A stretch of DNA of 64,000 nucleotides from CAWGHZ01 sp963775315. Lineage in GTDB: Bacteria; Pseudomonadota; Alphaproteobacteria; MPNO01; DASWLB01. Under the pieces are notes generated by a model, which did not search any database, was not told the origin of the DNA, and saw only the letters and a program-made list of their open reading frames with translations. This document shows, one piece after another, positions 17,508-25,589 of the stretch (the stretch's first letter is position 1; every line of letters starts with the position of its first letter). The DNA is taken from NCBI GenBank assembly GCA_963775315.1, contig CAVZIN010000009.1:186001-250000 (forward strand), given 5' to 3'. The position numbers and the translations under genes were made by a program.

Positions 17508-18388
17508 ACGGCACGCGGCGCCTGATCGCCACCGCCGACGATTTCGGCCTCGCCCTGCCGGTCAACGAGGCGATCGAGCACGGTCATCGCGAGGGGATCA
17601 TCGGCTCGGCGAGCCTGATGGTCACCTGCGGCGCGGCCGCCGACGCGGTCGCGCGAGCGAAGCGCATGCCAGGCCTCGCGGTCGGGCTGCACCTGGTGCT
17701 GGCCGACGGCAAGCCGGCCCTGCCGCCCTCCGAGATCCCGGCGCTGGTCCGGCGCGACGGGCTGTTCCACGGCAACCTCGCCCGCGCGGGCGTCGCAATG
17801 GCGCGGAGCCCCGCCGCCCGCGCCCAGCTCGAGCGCGAGATCCGCGCCCAGCTCGACCTCTACCGGGCCACCGGCCTTCCGCTCGACCATGTCGACGGAC
17901 ATCACCACCTGCAGATGCACCCGATGGTGCGGCGCGTCCTGCTGCGGCTGGCGCCCGAGTACGGCATCAAGGCGATCCGCCTGCCGCGCGAGCCGACCTG
18001 GATCGGCTGGCGGGCGACACGCGACCGCCCCTTGCTGCGGCTGACCTCCGGCCTCGCCTTGGACGGCATGTGGCGGGGCATGAAGCGGCAGTTCCAGGCG
18101 GCGGGGATCGCCTGCAACGATTGGCTGGTCGGGTTCAACGACGCCGGCACGCTGGCCCCCGCGCGTCTCGGCGCCTATCTCGACCGCCTGCCCGAGGGCA
18201 CGACCGAGCTCTGCCTGCACGTCGCGACCGCCCATTGGGACGCGCCGGACGCCTGGCAGACCTCGTTCGGCTGCGTCGGCGAATATCGCGCGGTGATCGA
18301 TCCCGCCATCCGCGACATGCTGGCAAGGCGGGGCATCCCGCGCATCGCCTTCGGCGACCTGGTGGCCGAGGCAAGGCTCGCCGCGTGA
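17504..18388 (+). CDS. hpnK: hopanoid-associated YdjC-family deacetylase HpnK
   Basis: Member of the YdjC/ChbG carbohydrate deacetylase family; HpnK is known to deacetylate the HpnI product to glucosaminyl-bacteriohopanetetrol. The 294-residue protein begins with the metal-binding ATADDFGLA and has VDGHHHLQMHP in the middle, the two signatures of the fold. The start is a GTG overlapping the hpnI stop by four bases, and the stop overlaps the hpnL GTG. The tight coupling to hpnI supports the hopanoid assignment over other YdjC roles. Confidence 0.92.
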   Translation: MNGTRRLIATADDFGLALPVNEAIEHGHREGIIGSASLMVTCGAAADAVARAKRMPGLAVGLHLVLADGKPALPPSEIPALVRRDGLFHGNLARAGVAMARSPAARAQLEREIRAQLDLYRATGLPLDHVDGHHHLQMHPMVRRVLLRLAPEYGIKAIRLPREPTWIGWRATRDRPLLRLTSGLALDGMWRGMKRQFQAAGIACNDWLVGFNDAGTLAPARLGAYLDRLPEGTTELCLHVATAHWDAPDAWQTSFGCVGEYRAVIDPAIRDMLARRGIPRIAFGDLVAEARLAA

Positions 18389-19359
18389 AGTTCGGGACCG
18401 CCCTGTTCGCGCTGGCCGGGCTCGCGGCCGCAATCGTCCTGTTCCTCGAGAACGACCCGTCGGCCGTGCTCGCCGCGCTCGGCCGGCTCGGCCCGGTCGG
18501 GTTCGTCTGGACCAGCGCGCTGCATTTCGGTTCGATCGTCCTGTGCGCGGCGGCGCTGCGCGTCGCGATCGACCCGCCGCGCCCGCATCTCGGCCGGGTG
18601 CTGTGGGCCCGGCTCTGCCGCGACGCGGGCGGCGACCTGCTGGGCTTCATCCCCGGCGCGGGCGAGCTGTTGGCGATCCGGGCGCTGACCTTCCATGGGC
18701 TGGCCGGCGGGGCGGCGACCGCCGTGGTGGTGATCGACCTGACGCTCGAGATGGTTGCACAGGTGCTGTTCGCCCTCACCGGCCTCGTCCTCGCCGTCGC
18801 CACGCTCGACGCCGTGGTGGCGGCGTCGACCGCCGCCGGGGTCGCGGTGCTGGCGATCGGCGCGATCGGCTTCGTCGTCGCCCAGCGCTTCGGCCTGTTC
18901 AAGCTGATCGACAAGCTGTCGCAGCGCGTCGCCTTCGACATGCCGTGGCGCTCGCCCACGTTGGGCGCCGACATCCACGCGCGCCTCGCCGCGATCTGGC
19001 GCACGCCGGAGCGCATCCTGCCCTCCATCGCCATCCATTTCGCCGCCTGGCTCGCCGGCTGCGCCGAGGCGTGGCTCGCCCTCCGGCTGATGGGCGTACA
19101 TGCGGACCCGGTCACGATCATCGCCATCGAGAGCCTCGTGTTCACGCTGCGCACCGTTGCCTTCGTCGTGCCGGGCGGGCTCGGCGTTCAGGAGGGCGCG
19201 TATTTGACCCTCGCCGCGGCGTTCGGCCTGCCGCCGGAGACGATGCTGGCGGTCTCGCTGGTCAAGCGCGCGCGCGAGATCGCGTTCGGCGCGCCGATGC
19301 TGGTGAGCTGGAAGATCGTGCACGGGATCCGTGCCGCGCGGAGCCGAGCGGCGGAGTGA
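18385..19359 (+). CDS. hpnL: hopanoid-associated membrane protein HpnL
   Basis: A 324-residue polytopic protein of the lysylphosphatidylglycerol-synthase transmembrane (flippase-like) family, the type named HpnL when found with hpn genes. About eight hydrophobic segments are visible. Conserved polar spots include the GDLLGFIPGAGELLAIRAL loop and the C-terminal VVPGGLGVQEGAY segment shared with this family. GTG start at 18385 overlaps the hpnK stop, and its stop overlaps the next GTG. It may move hopanoid intermediates across the inner membrane (inference from family). Confidence 0.88.
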   Translation: MKFGTALFALAGLAAAIVLFLENDPSAVLAALGRLGPVGFVWTSALHFGSIVLCAAALRVAIDPPRPHLGRVLWARLCRDAGGDLLGFIPGAGELLAIRALTFHGLAGGAATAVVVIDLTLEMVAQVLFALTGLVLAVATLDAVVAASTAAGVAVLAIGAIGFVVAQRFGLFKLIDKLSQRVAFDMPWRSPTLGADIHARLAAIWRTPERILPSIAIHFAAWLAGCAEAWLALRLMGVHADPVTIIAIESLVFTLRTVAFVVPGGLGVQEGAYLTLAAAFGLPPETMLAVSLVKRAREIAFGAPMLVSWKIVHGIRAARSRAAE

Positions 19360-20276
19360 GCGTCGCCACCGCACAGCCGTCGCCGCTGGAGAAAAGCGGC
19401 GTCCAGATTCCCCTGGTGCTCGTGCTGGGCGCGACCTGGGGCCTCGCCTTCCCCTCCAACCGCTACGCCATGATCCATGGCGTGCCGCCGCTCGGCTACA
19501 CGTCCTGGGTGTTCGTCACCGCCGCGACCATCGGCATCGTCGCCTGCGTGGCGATGGGCACCAAGGTGCGCCCGACGCGGTGGTTCCTGGCCTTCACCCT
19601 GTTCACCGGCCTGTTCCGCTGCGCCCTGCCGGTGACGGTGATGGCGCTCGCGGTGCAGCACATCCCGGCCGGGCTGATGGTGATGATCTCGTCGACCAGC
19701 GCGATCATGACCTACGGCGCGGCCATCGCCTTCAAGCGCGAGCGCTTCCATCCGGTGCGGCTGCTCGGCGTCGTCGCGGGCCTGACCGGCGTCGGGTTCA
19801 TCCTGGTGCCGTCGTCGAACCTGCCCGACCCGTCCGATTTCGGCTGGATGCTGTTCTCGTTCCTGTCGCCGGCGATGTTCTCGATGACCAGCATGACCAT
19901 CGACATGAAGCGCCCGCCGAACACCCATTCGATGGTGCTGACCGCCGGGATGTTCACCTGGGCGGCGGTGCTGCTGGTGCCGACCGCGCTCGCCACCGGC
20001 ACGTTCTTCCTGCCGAGCGCGCCCTATCACCTTTACGACGGCGCGATGTTCCTGCACGGGCTGATCAACGGCATCTGCTTCATCGGGCTGTTCGAACTGA
20101 TCCGCGTCGGCGGCGTGGTGGTCGCCTCGCAGGTCAGCTACATCACGCCGATCGCCGGCGTCGCCTGGGGCGTGTTCCTTCTGGGCGAGCGGAACAGCCA
20201 GTGGATCTGGCTGGCGCTGGGCCTGATCGTGCTGGGCCTCGCGTTGGTCAATTACGGCCGGCGGGCGGGGCGTTGA
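19356..20276 (+). CDS. EamA/DMT-family transporter coupled to hpnL
   Basis: A 306-residue drug/metabolite transporter-type permease with about ten hydrophobic segments arranged as two EamA repeats. It starts GTG inside the hpnL stop (GTGA), so it is the fourth gene of a strictly coupled set. The end of each repeat carries the usual glycine-rich helix (LLGVVAGLTGVGFILV; LGLIVLGLALVNYG). Substrate unknown; linkage to hpnI-K-L could mean a role in hopanoid or envelope metabolism, but DMT genes are common passengers. Its last 29 bases overlap the end of the convergent MFS gene. Confidence 0.82.
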   Translation: MSVATAQPSPLEKSGVQIPLVLVLGATWGLAFPSNRYAMIHGVPPLGYTSWVFVTAATIGIVACVAMGTKVRPTRWFLAFTLFTGLFRCALPVTVMALAVQHIPAGLMVMISSTSAIMTYGAAIAFKRERFHPVRLLGVVAGLTGVGFILVPSSNLPDPSDFGWMLFSFLSPAMFSMTSMTIDMKRPPNTHSMVLTAGMFTWAAVLLVPTALATGTFFLPSAPYHLYDGAMFLHGLINGICFIGLFELIRVGGVVVASQVSYITPIAGVAWGVFLLGERNSQWIWLALGLIVLGLALVNYGRRAGR

Positions 20277-21474
20277 CCGAACGGCGCCGGTGGCGGCGCA
20301 GGGTGAGGAGCCCGAACACCGCCCACATCGCAAGCGCCGAGCCGAGGATGGTGAGCGACATCGGCAGCGCGCTGCTGTGCGGGAAGGCGCTGAGCAGACC
20401 GGCGACCGACGCCGCGCTCGCCATCTGGAAGAAGCCGGTCAGCGCCGCCGCCGTGCCCGCCATCCGCGCGTAGGGCCCGATCGCGCCCGCCTGGCAGTTG
20501 GGCTGGATGAAGCCCGTCCCGACCGCGACGACGATCATGGTGGCGGCGATCGTCGCCGCGCTGAGCGGTCCCGCCAGCACCGCGACGTTCATCGCCAGCG
20601 CGCCGGTGAGGTAGAGCGAGAGGCCGCGCACGATCGTCCCGTCGACGCCCCAACGCGCGCCGAGCCGCGCCGAGGTGAACGACCCGACGCCCAACGACAG
20701 CGCGACCGCGGCGAACACGAAGCTGTAGGCCTCCGGCGTCAGGTGCACCAGCCCGATCAGCACGAAGGACGAGCCGGCGACGTAGGCGAAGATGCCGGCG
20801 AACGTGCCGGCCCAGGTCAGCGCATAGCCGAGATACTCGGCCTCGCCCAGCAAGTGCAGGTAGTTGCGCACGACGCGGCGCGGGCGCGTCGCCTCGCGGT
20901 CGGGCGACGGGTGCGTCTCGGCCAGCAGCAGCCCCACCGACGTCAGCACCAGCGTGCCGTAGACCGCCATGAACACGAAGTTGGAGCGCCAGCCGAAATG
21001 CGTCTCGAGGAAGCCGCCGAGGATCGGCGACATCACCGGCGAGATCGTCAGCGCGACGCCGATATAGGAGTACATGCGGGCCGCGCCGTGGGCGCCGTAG
21101 ACGTCGCGCACCGTGGCGCGGCCGATCACCGGACCGGCGCAGGCGCCGAGCGACTGCAGGAAGCGGAGCGCGATCAGCGCGCCGATCGAGTCCGCGAAGA
21201 TGCAGGCGACGCTCGCCGCGAGATAGAGGCTCAATCCCGTGAGCAGCGCCGGCCGACGGCCGAACCGGTCCGACACCGGCCCGTAGACCAGGTTCGCGAA
21301 CGAATAGCCGAGCACGAACACGCCGAGCGTGAGCTGCACCTTGCCCGGGTCCGCCGCGAGGTCGCGCGCGATCGACGGCAGCGACGGCAGATACACGTCC
21401 ATCGAGCCCGACCCCATGGCGATCATGCCGGTGATCAGCACGACGTAGAGCGCGGGCGGCGTCTTGGGGGCCAT
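20248..21474 (-). CDS. Bcr/CflA-family multidrug efflux MFS transporter
   Basis: A 408-residue MFS exporter starting MAPKTPPALYV. The first-helix GSGSMDVYLPSLPSIA, the loop GPVSDRFGRRPALL (motif A) and RFLQSLGACAGPVIGRA (motif C) are typical of the Bcr/CflA drug-resistance branch. In-frame starts exist at 21483 and 21534; none has a clear ribosome site, and I chose 21474 because the conserved N terminus begins there. Its 3' end overlaps the EamA gene on the other strand by 29 bases. Could export antibiotics or small metabolites. Confidence 0.85.
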   Translation of the reverse strand: MAPKTPPALYVVLITGMIAMGSGSMDVYLPSLPSIARDLAADPGKVQLTLGVFVLGYSFANLVYGPVSDRFGRRPALLTGLSLYLAASVACIFADSIGALIALRFLQSLGACAGPVIGRATVRDVYGAHGAARMYSYIGVALTISPVMSPILGGFLETHFGWRSNFVFMAVYGTLVLTSVGLLLAETHPSPDREATRPRRVVRNYLHLLGEAEYLGYALTWAGTFAGIFAYVAGSSFVLIGLVHLTPEAYSFVFAAVALSLGVGSFTSARLGARWGVDGTIVRGLSLYLTGALAMNVAVLAGPLSAATIAATMIVVAVGTGFIQPNCQAGAIGPYARMAGTAAALTGFFQMASAASVAGLLSAFPHSSALPMSLTILGSALAMWAVFGLLTLRRHRRRSVNAPPAGRN

Positions 21475-21591
21475 CGAGATCATTTCAGATCGGATTGCAG
21501 GGCTCGAGCCGGCGCCCAAGGAAGCGATCCGCAAGCCGGGATTGCCTTGACCCTATGCGCCGCTCGATGACGCGGTGGGACGTATCTGAGG

Positions 21592-22509
21592 CTACGCCGC
21601 GACCGGGGCGAGCCCGACCTCGGCGAGCATGGCGCCGAGGCGCCGCCCGTCCTCGGGGGCGAGCGGCATCAGCGGCGGGCGCAGCCGGCGCCAGCCGGCC
21701 CGGCCGGTGAGCAGGGCCATCGCCTCCTTCAGCGCCTCGATCAGCGGGAACCGGTCCAGCACCTTGCGGATGGCGACGTAGTCGGCCTGCAGCGCATCGG
21801 CCTCGGAACCCTGCCAGCCGGCATAGACCTTGGCGGCACGCGCGGCGGCGATGTTGTTGCCGGCGGTGATGCAGCCGGCGCCGCCTTCCCGCAGCAGGTC
21901 GAGCAGGAACGCATCCGAGCCCGAGAACACGCGGAAGCCCGGGAAGGCGCGGCAGTTCGCGACCATGTTGTCGAGCTTGCCGGCCGAATCCTTCATGCCG
22001 ACGACCGTGCGCGGATAGGCCTTCAGAAGGCGCTCGATCAGCCCCGGCGTGATCGGGACGCCGGTGTTCTGGGGGATGTGGTAGAGGTAGACGCGAAGCC
22101 GGTCGTCGCCCACCCGCTCGATGGTTTCGGCATAGGCGGCGTAGAGCCCCTCGTCCGAAACGCCCTTGTAGTAGAACGGCGGCAGCATCAGCACGCCGGC
22201 CGCGCCCATCTCGACCGCCCGCTTGCTCAGCCGGACCGTGTCCGGAATGGCGCAGCAGCCGGTGCCGGGGATCAGGCGTTCGCCGGGGATGCCCGCCGCC
22301 GCGAGCGCGTCGAGGAGCGCGATCCGCTCGTCCACCGTGAACGAGTTCGCCTCGCTGGTCGTGCCGAGCACGGCGAGCCCGTCGCAGCCCTGGGCCAGCA
22401 GGTTCCGGCAATGGGCGACGAAGTTCGGCGCATCGGGCGCGAGATCCTCGTGGATCGGCGTCAGCACCGCGGCCAGAACGCCGGCGTCGACGGGGCGGGA
22501 ATCGGTCAT
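21592..22509 (-). CDS. dihydrodipicolinate synthase/N-acetylneuraminate lyase family aldolase
   Basis: A 305-residue TIM-barrel class I aldolase. Visible family features: GTTSEANSFT (DapA GTTGE-like loop), the catalytic Tyr in YLYHIP and the Schiff-base lysine in VGMKDSAG. Genuine DapA usually has GTTGES and about 290 residues, so a different pyruvate- or keto-acid-dependent lyase is more likely. GGAG lies 7 bases before the ATG, and the gene follows the YcgN-like stop by 9 bases, so it is probably co-transcribed with sco and that gene. The substrate cannot be set. Confidence 0.82.
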   Translation of the reverse strand: MTDSRPVDAGVLAAVLTPIHEDLAPDAPNFVAHCRNLLAQGCDGLAVLGTTSEANSFTVDERIALLDALAAAGIPGERLIPGTGCCAIPDTVRLSKRAVEMGAAGVLMLPPFYYKGVSDEGLYAAYAETIERVGDDRLRVYLYHIPQNTGVPITPGLIERLLKAYPRTVVGMKDSAGKLDNMVANCRAFPGFRVFSGSDAFLLDLLREGGAGCITAGNNIAAARAAKVYAGWQGSEADALQADYVAIRKVLDRFPLIEALKEAMALLTGRAGWRRLRPPLMPLAPEDGRRLGAMLAEVGLAPVAA

Positions 22510-22518
22510 CGTGGTCTC

Positions 22519-22953
22519 CTACTTCGGCCAGTCGACGATGCGGTCCTCGGGCTCGGCCTCGCCCTCGGCGATCGCGCGGCCGCGCACCGAGATGCCGGCG
22601 AGATGGACGGTGTTGCGGTCGCCCGACACCAGCGGATGCCACCAGTAGAGCTCCTTCCCGTCGCGCAGCAGCCGGTAGGCGCAGGTGGACGGCATCCAGT
22701 CGAGCTCTTTCAGATTCTCCGGGGTGAGGACCACGCAGTCGGGCACGTACTTGTGGCGGCGCGGGTATTTCGAGCAGCGGCAGGACTCATGGTCCAGCAG
22801 CTTGCAGGCGACGTCGGAATAATGGATTTCGGCGGTCTCGGCGTCCTCGAGCTTCAGGAGGCAGCAGCGCCCGCAATTGTCGCAGAGCAACTCCCACTCC
22901 TCGCGCGTCATCTCGTCGAGCCGCTTCCGCTTCCAGAACGGCTTGCCGCTCAC
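22519..22953 (-). CDS. YcgN/UPF0260-family Cys-cluster protein
   Basis: A 144-residue protein of the UPF0260 (YcgN) family in the wider YkgJ CxxCxxCC group. CDNCGRCC at residues 24-31 gives four closely spaced cysteines, with more in CRCSKYP and PSTCAYRLL, suggesting metal or Fe-S binding. The family also conserves the RKYVPDCVVLTPEN-like and WWHPLVSGD segments seen here. The start is a GTG overlapping the sco stop (GTGA). Function is unknown in the family; linkage to a copper-handling SCO protein is suggestive only. Confidence 0.85.
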   Translation of the reverse strand: MSGKPFWKRKRLDEMTREEWELLCDNCGRCCLLKLEDAETAEIHYSDVACKLLDHESCRCSKYPRRHKYVPDCVVLTPENLKELDWMPSTCAYRLLRDGKELYWWHPLVSGDRNTVHLAGISVRGRAIAEGEAEPEDRIVDWPK

Positions 22954-23570
22954 GACTGCGCGCTCGCCGGCTCGAGATGCTTGCGCAGCTCGGCCGCGAT
23001 GGCGGCGGGATCGGAATGCGAGAAATGGGCCAGATAGTTGCCCTTCCGGTCCATCAGGTAGATCACCGAGGTGTGGTCCATCAGGTATCCGGCCGTCGTG
23101 TCCTCCGCCTTCACCTTGGCGTAGTAGACCCGGTATTCCTTCGCCGCCTTGGCGATGGCGTCCGGTGGGCCGGTCAGCGCCACGAGGCTCGGGTGGAAGT
23201 TGGAGGCGTAGAGCTTCATCTGCTTCACCGTGTCGCGCCCCGGGTCGACGGTGATGAAGATCGGCACCACCTGCTTCGCGGCGGGGCCGAGCTCGTTCAG
23301 CGCGACGGTGATGGCGTTGAGCGCGGTGGGGCAGGCGTCCGGGCAGAAGGTGTAGCCGAAATAGACCAGCATCAGCTTGCCGCGGAAGTCGGCATTCGTC
23401 CGCTCGTGCCCGTACTGGTCGGTCAGCGCGAACGGCCCGCCGATCTGGGCGACCCCGCCGGAGCCGTTGGCGCCCGGGTGCAGGAGCTGCTGCCCGGTGA
23501 CGATGCCGATGGCGATGGCCGCGGCGGCGGCGGCCAGGAAGGCGACGATGCGGACGATCGGTCTGGACAT
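22950..23570 (-). CDS. SCO1/SenC-family copper chaperone
   Basis: Thioredoxin-fold periplasmic protein that delivers copper to the CuA site of cytochrome c oxidase or acts as a thiol reductase. The 206-residue protein has an N-terminal membrane anchor (about 6-26), the copper-binding CPDAC at 76-80 and the conserved His in LMDHTSVIYL near 164. An in-frame ATG lies six codons upstream, but TTGGAGAG sits 6 bases before the ATG at 23570. First gene of sco-ycgN-dapA-like. It diverges from the ankyrin gene. Confidence 0.92.
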   Translation of the reverse strand: MSRPIVRIVAFLAAAAAAIAIGIVTGQQLLHPGANGSGGVAQIGGPFALTDQYGHERTNADFRGKLMLVYFGYTFCPDACPTALNAITVALNELGPAAKQVVPIFITVDPGRDTVKQMKLYASNFHPSLVALTGPPDAIAKAAKEYRVYYAKVKAEDTTAGYLMDHTSVIYLMDRKGNYLAHFSHSDPAAIAAELRKHLEPASAQS

Positions 23571-23656
23571 GAGGCTCTCCAAGGGCATCTAGTATAGAAC
23601 GCCGGGGCGGGGCGGGCCACCCGTGCCCGCGCCCCGTGACGCACTGGAAGACCGCG

Positions 23657-24214
23657 ATGCTTCGCCTGGCTGCGCTGTCCGTCCTGATCGCGCTCGCCCT
23701 CGTCCGCCCGGCTGCGGCGTTCGACATACTGGTGTTCAGCCCGCTCTGGGACGCGGTCGCCAACGGCGACGTGCACAAGGCCGACCAGGTGCTCGGCACC
23801 GGCGCCCGGCCGGACATGGTCGACGATGCCGGCAAGACGCCGCTGATGTACGCCGCCATGGCGGACAATGTGGCGATGGTCCGGCTGCTGCTGCGCTACC
23901 ACGCCCAGGTCGATCATCGGGACCCGATGGGCAACACCGCCCTCGCCTACGCCGCCGGCAAGCGGAACCTGGCGGCGGCCGAGGCCCTGGTCGCCGCCGG
24001 GGCGGCGGTAGACAACGAGAACCGCCAGGGCATCACCCCGCTGATGCTGGCCGCCGATTCGGGCGCGACGGATGTCGTGCGCCTGCTGCTCGCCAAGGGG
24101 GCCGCGGTCGACAAGGCCGACTATACCGGCCGCACCGCACTCGACTGGGCGGAACGCGGGCCTCATTCGGCCGCGGCCGCCGCCTTGCTGCGCGCCGCCG
24201 AGGCGAAGCGTTAG
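23657..24214 (+). CDS. exported ankyrin-repeat protein
   Basis: A 185-residue secreted or periplasmic protein. Signal peptide: MLRLAALSVLIALALVRPAAA, with cleavage likely before FD. The mature part has about four ankyrin repeats; clear TPLMYAA, TALAYAAGK, TPLMLAADS and TALDWAE repeat starts are spaced 33 residues apart. A GTG seven codons upstream is in frame, but GGAAG precedes the ATG at 23657. Periplasmic ankyrin proteins often mediate protein-protein contacts; the partner is unknown. Divergent from sco. Confidence 0.82.
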   Translation: MLRLAALSVLIALALVRPAAAFDILVFSPLWDAVANGDVHKADQVLGTGARPDMVDDAGKTPLMYAAMADNVAMVRLLLRYHAQVDHRDPMGNTALAYAAGKRNLAAAEALVAAGAAVDNENRQGITPLMLAADSGATDVVRLLLAKGAAVDKADYTGRTALDWAERGPHSAAAAALLRAAEAKR

Positions 24215-24295
24215 CCACGGTCCCCGCCGGCCGCGTCACGATTGACGCAACTCGACGACCCACCCATGCTCCGCCGATGATCGACGGATACCGCC

Positions 24296-25270
24296 GTGTC
24301 CCGGCTGGGTGACGGGCTCAGCCTGCTGCTGATCGCGCTCCTCGCCGATGCGGTGCTCGGCGGAATTCCGGGGCTGCGCGAGCTGCTGGGCGCGCCCCTC
24401 GCCTTCGTCCGCGCCGTCGCAGGCGGGCTGGAACGCCGGCTCAATCGCGAACGGCGCGGCCCACGCACCCGTATGGTGCGCGGCATCCTGGTCGCTTTAT
24501 TCCTCGCGGTCGCCGGCTGGCTCGCCGGGATAGGCGCCGCGTGGCTGGTCGATGCCGCCGGACAGGGGCGCGGCGGCGAGGCCCTCGTGCTGCTGTTCCT
24601 CGTCGGGCAGCGCCGGCCGTTCGACCTCGCCCGCCGTGTCGCCGCCGCGCTCGGCAAGGGCGACCGGGCCGCGGCCGCAACGGCACTCATACCGCTCGCC
24701 GGCCAGTCGACCGCGCCCGGCGACGACCATGCCCTCGCCCGCACCGCCATCGAGGCCGAATCTTCGTCCTTTGCCGGCGGCGTGGTCGGGCTCGCCCTCT
24801 GGTACCTCGCCCTCGGCCTGCCGGGCGCCTGCCTCTACCGCACCGTCAACGAGGCGGCCCGGCGCATCGGGCCGGCGACGCCGCCCACCGTGCCCTTCGG
24901 CGCGGCCACGGCACGTCTCGATGCGCTGCTTTCGCTGATTCCGGGGCCGGTCGCCGGGTTTCTCCTGGCGCTCGCCGCCCTGTTCGTGCCGGGGGCGCGC
25001 CCGGCCAAGGGCTTCGCCGTGATGGGCAGCGACTTCGCCAAGCTGCCCGCCCCGACGGGCTGGACGACGGGCGCGATGGCGGGCGCGCTGGGGCTCGCCC
25101 TCGGCGGGCCGCAGCAAGCGGGGATGCCGGCGCCGCGCGGCTGGATCGGCGACGGCCGGGCGCGGGCGGGTGCGGCCGACGTGCGGAGCGCGACCTGGCT
25201 GTTCGCCGTCGCCGCGCTGATCCATGCCGGCGCGCTAGCCGCCGCCCGGCTCGCCCTGGCCGCCGGCTGA
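24296..25270 (+). CDS. CobD/CbiB-like membrane protein
   Basis: A 324-residue membrane protein resembling adenosylcobinamide-phosphate synthase (CobD/CbiB). Matching parts are the LLIALLADAVLGGIP N terminus, ARTAIEAESSSFAGGVVGLALWYLALGLPGACLYRTVNEA in place of the CbiB AIESLAENLSDG...P core, and ATARLDALLSLIPGPVAGFLL. The conserved N/D residues of the CbiB core are largely changed (ESSSFAGG), so the catalytic role is doubtful. No other cobalamin gene is nearby. GTG start; no strong ribosome site. Confidence 0.55.
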   Translation: MSRLGDGLSLLLIALLADAVLGGIPGLRELLGAPLAFVRAVAGGLERRLNRERRGPRTRMVRGILVALFLAVAGWLAGIGAAWLVDAAGQGRGGEALVLLFLVGQRRPFDLARRVAAALGKGDRAAAATALIPLAGQSTAPGDDHALARTAIEAESSSFAGGVVGLALWYLALGLPGACLYRTVNEAARRIGPATPPTVPFGAATARLDALLSLIPGPVAGFLLALAALFVPGARPAKGFAVMGSDFAKLPAPTGWTTGAMAGALGLALGGPQQAGMPAPRGWIGDGRARAGAADVRSATWLFAVAALIHAGALAAARLALAAG

Positions 25271-25355
25271 CGCGCCCGTACCCTTGCAACCGCCCCTGGT
25301 TGCGCTATCTTGCGCCCCGCCCGGTCTGGCCGGGGTCAGCGAGGGGTAGGTTGCC

Positions 25356-25532
25356 GTGGACAAGGTCGAAAACTGGGTGATGGGTGCGGTGTCGTCGATC
25401 CTCGGCACCGCGGCGCTGTTCGTGTCGTCGCGCGCGGGCGAGGGCATCGGCTATTACGGCGGGATCGTCGCGTTCCTGTTCTGCGCCCTGTTCGTCCTTT
25501 ATCTGATCAAGACCTCGTTCGAGCATGATTAG
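25356..25532 (+). CDS. 58-residue membrane protein, unknown function
   Basis: A short frame starting GTG with GAGGGG 9 bases upstream and consistent G/C third positions. It encodes two hydrophobic stretches (about 8-24 and 33-51) separated by SSRAGEGIGYYGG, with a charged C-terminal KTSFEHD. I do not recognise the family. It lies between the CbiB-like gene and the PEP-mutase-family gene, 85 and 57 bases away, all on the plus strand, and could be co-transcribed with either. Confidence 0.55.
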   Translation: MDKVENWVMGAVSSILGTAALFVSSRAGEGIGYYGGIVAFLFCALFVLYLIKTSFEHD

Positions 25533-25589
25533 CGGCGCCAGGCGCCGCGGCTAAGAATTGCGGCGCGTCGCCGTCGCGGGGAAGGTTGA

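Noticed and set aside
21592..22509. Genuine lysine-pathway DapA
   Set aside because: The loop reads GTTSEAN instead of GTTGES and the gene sits with sco and ycgN-like genes; a different aldolase substrate is more likely.
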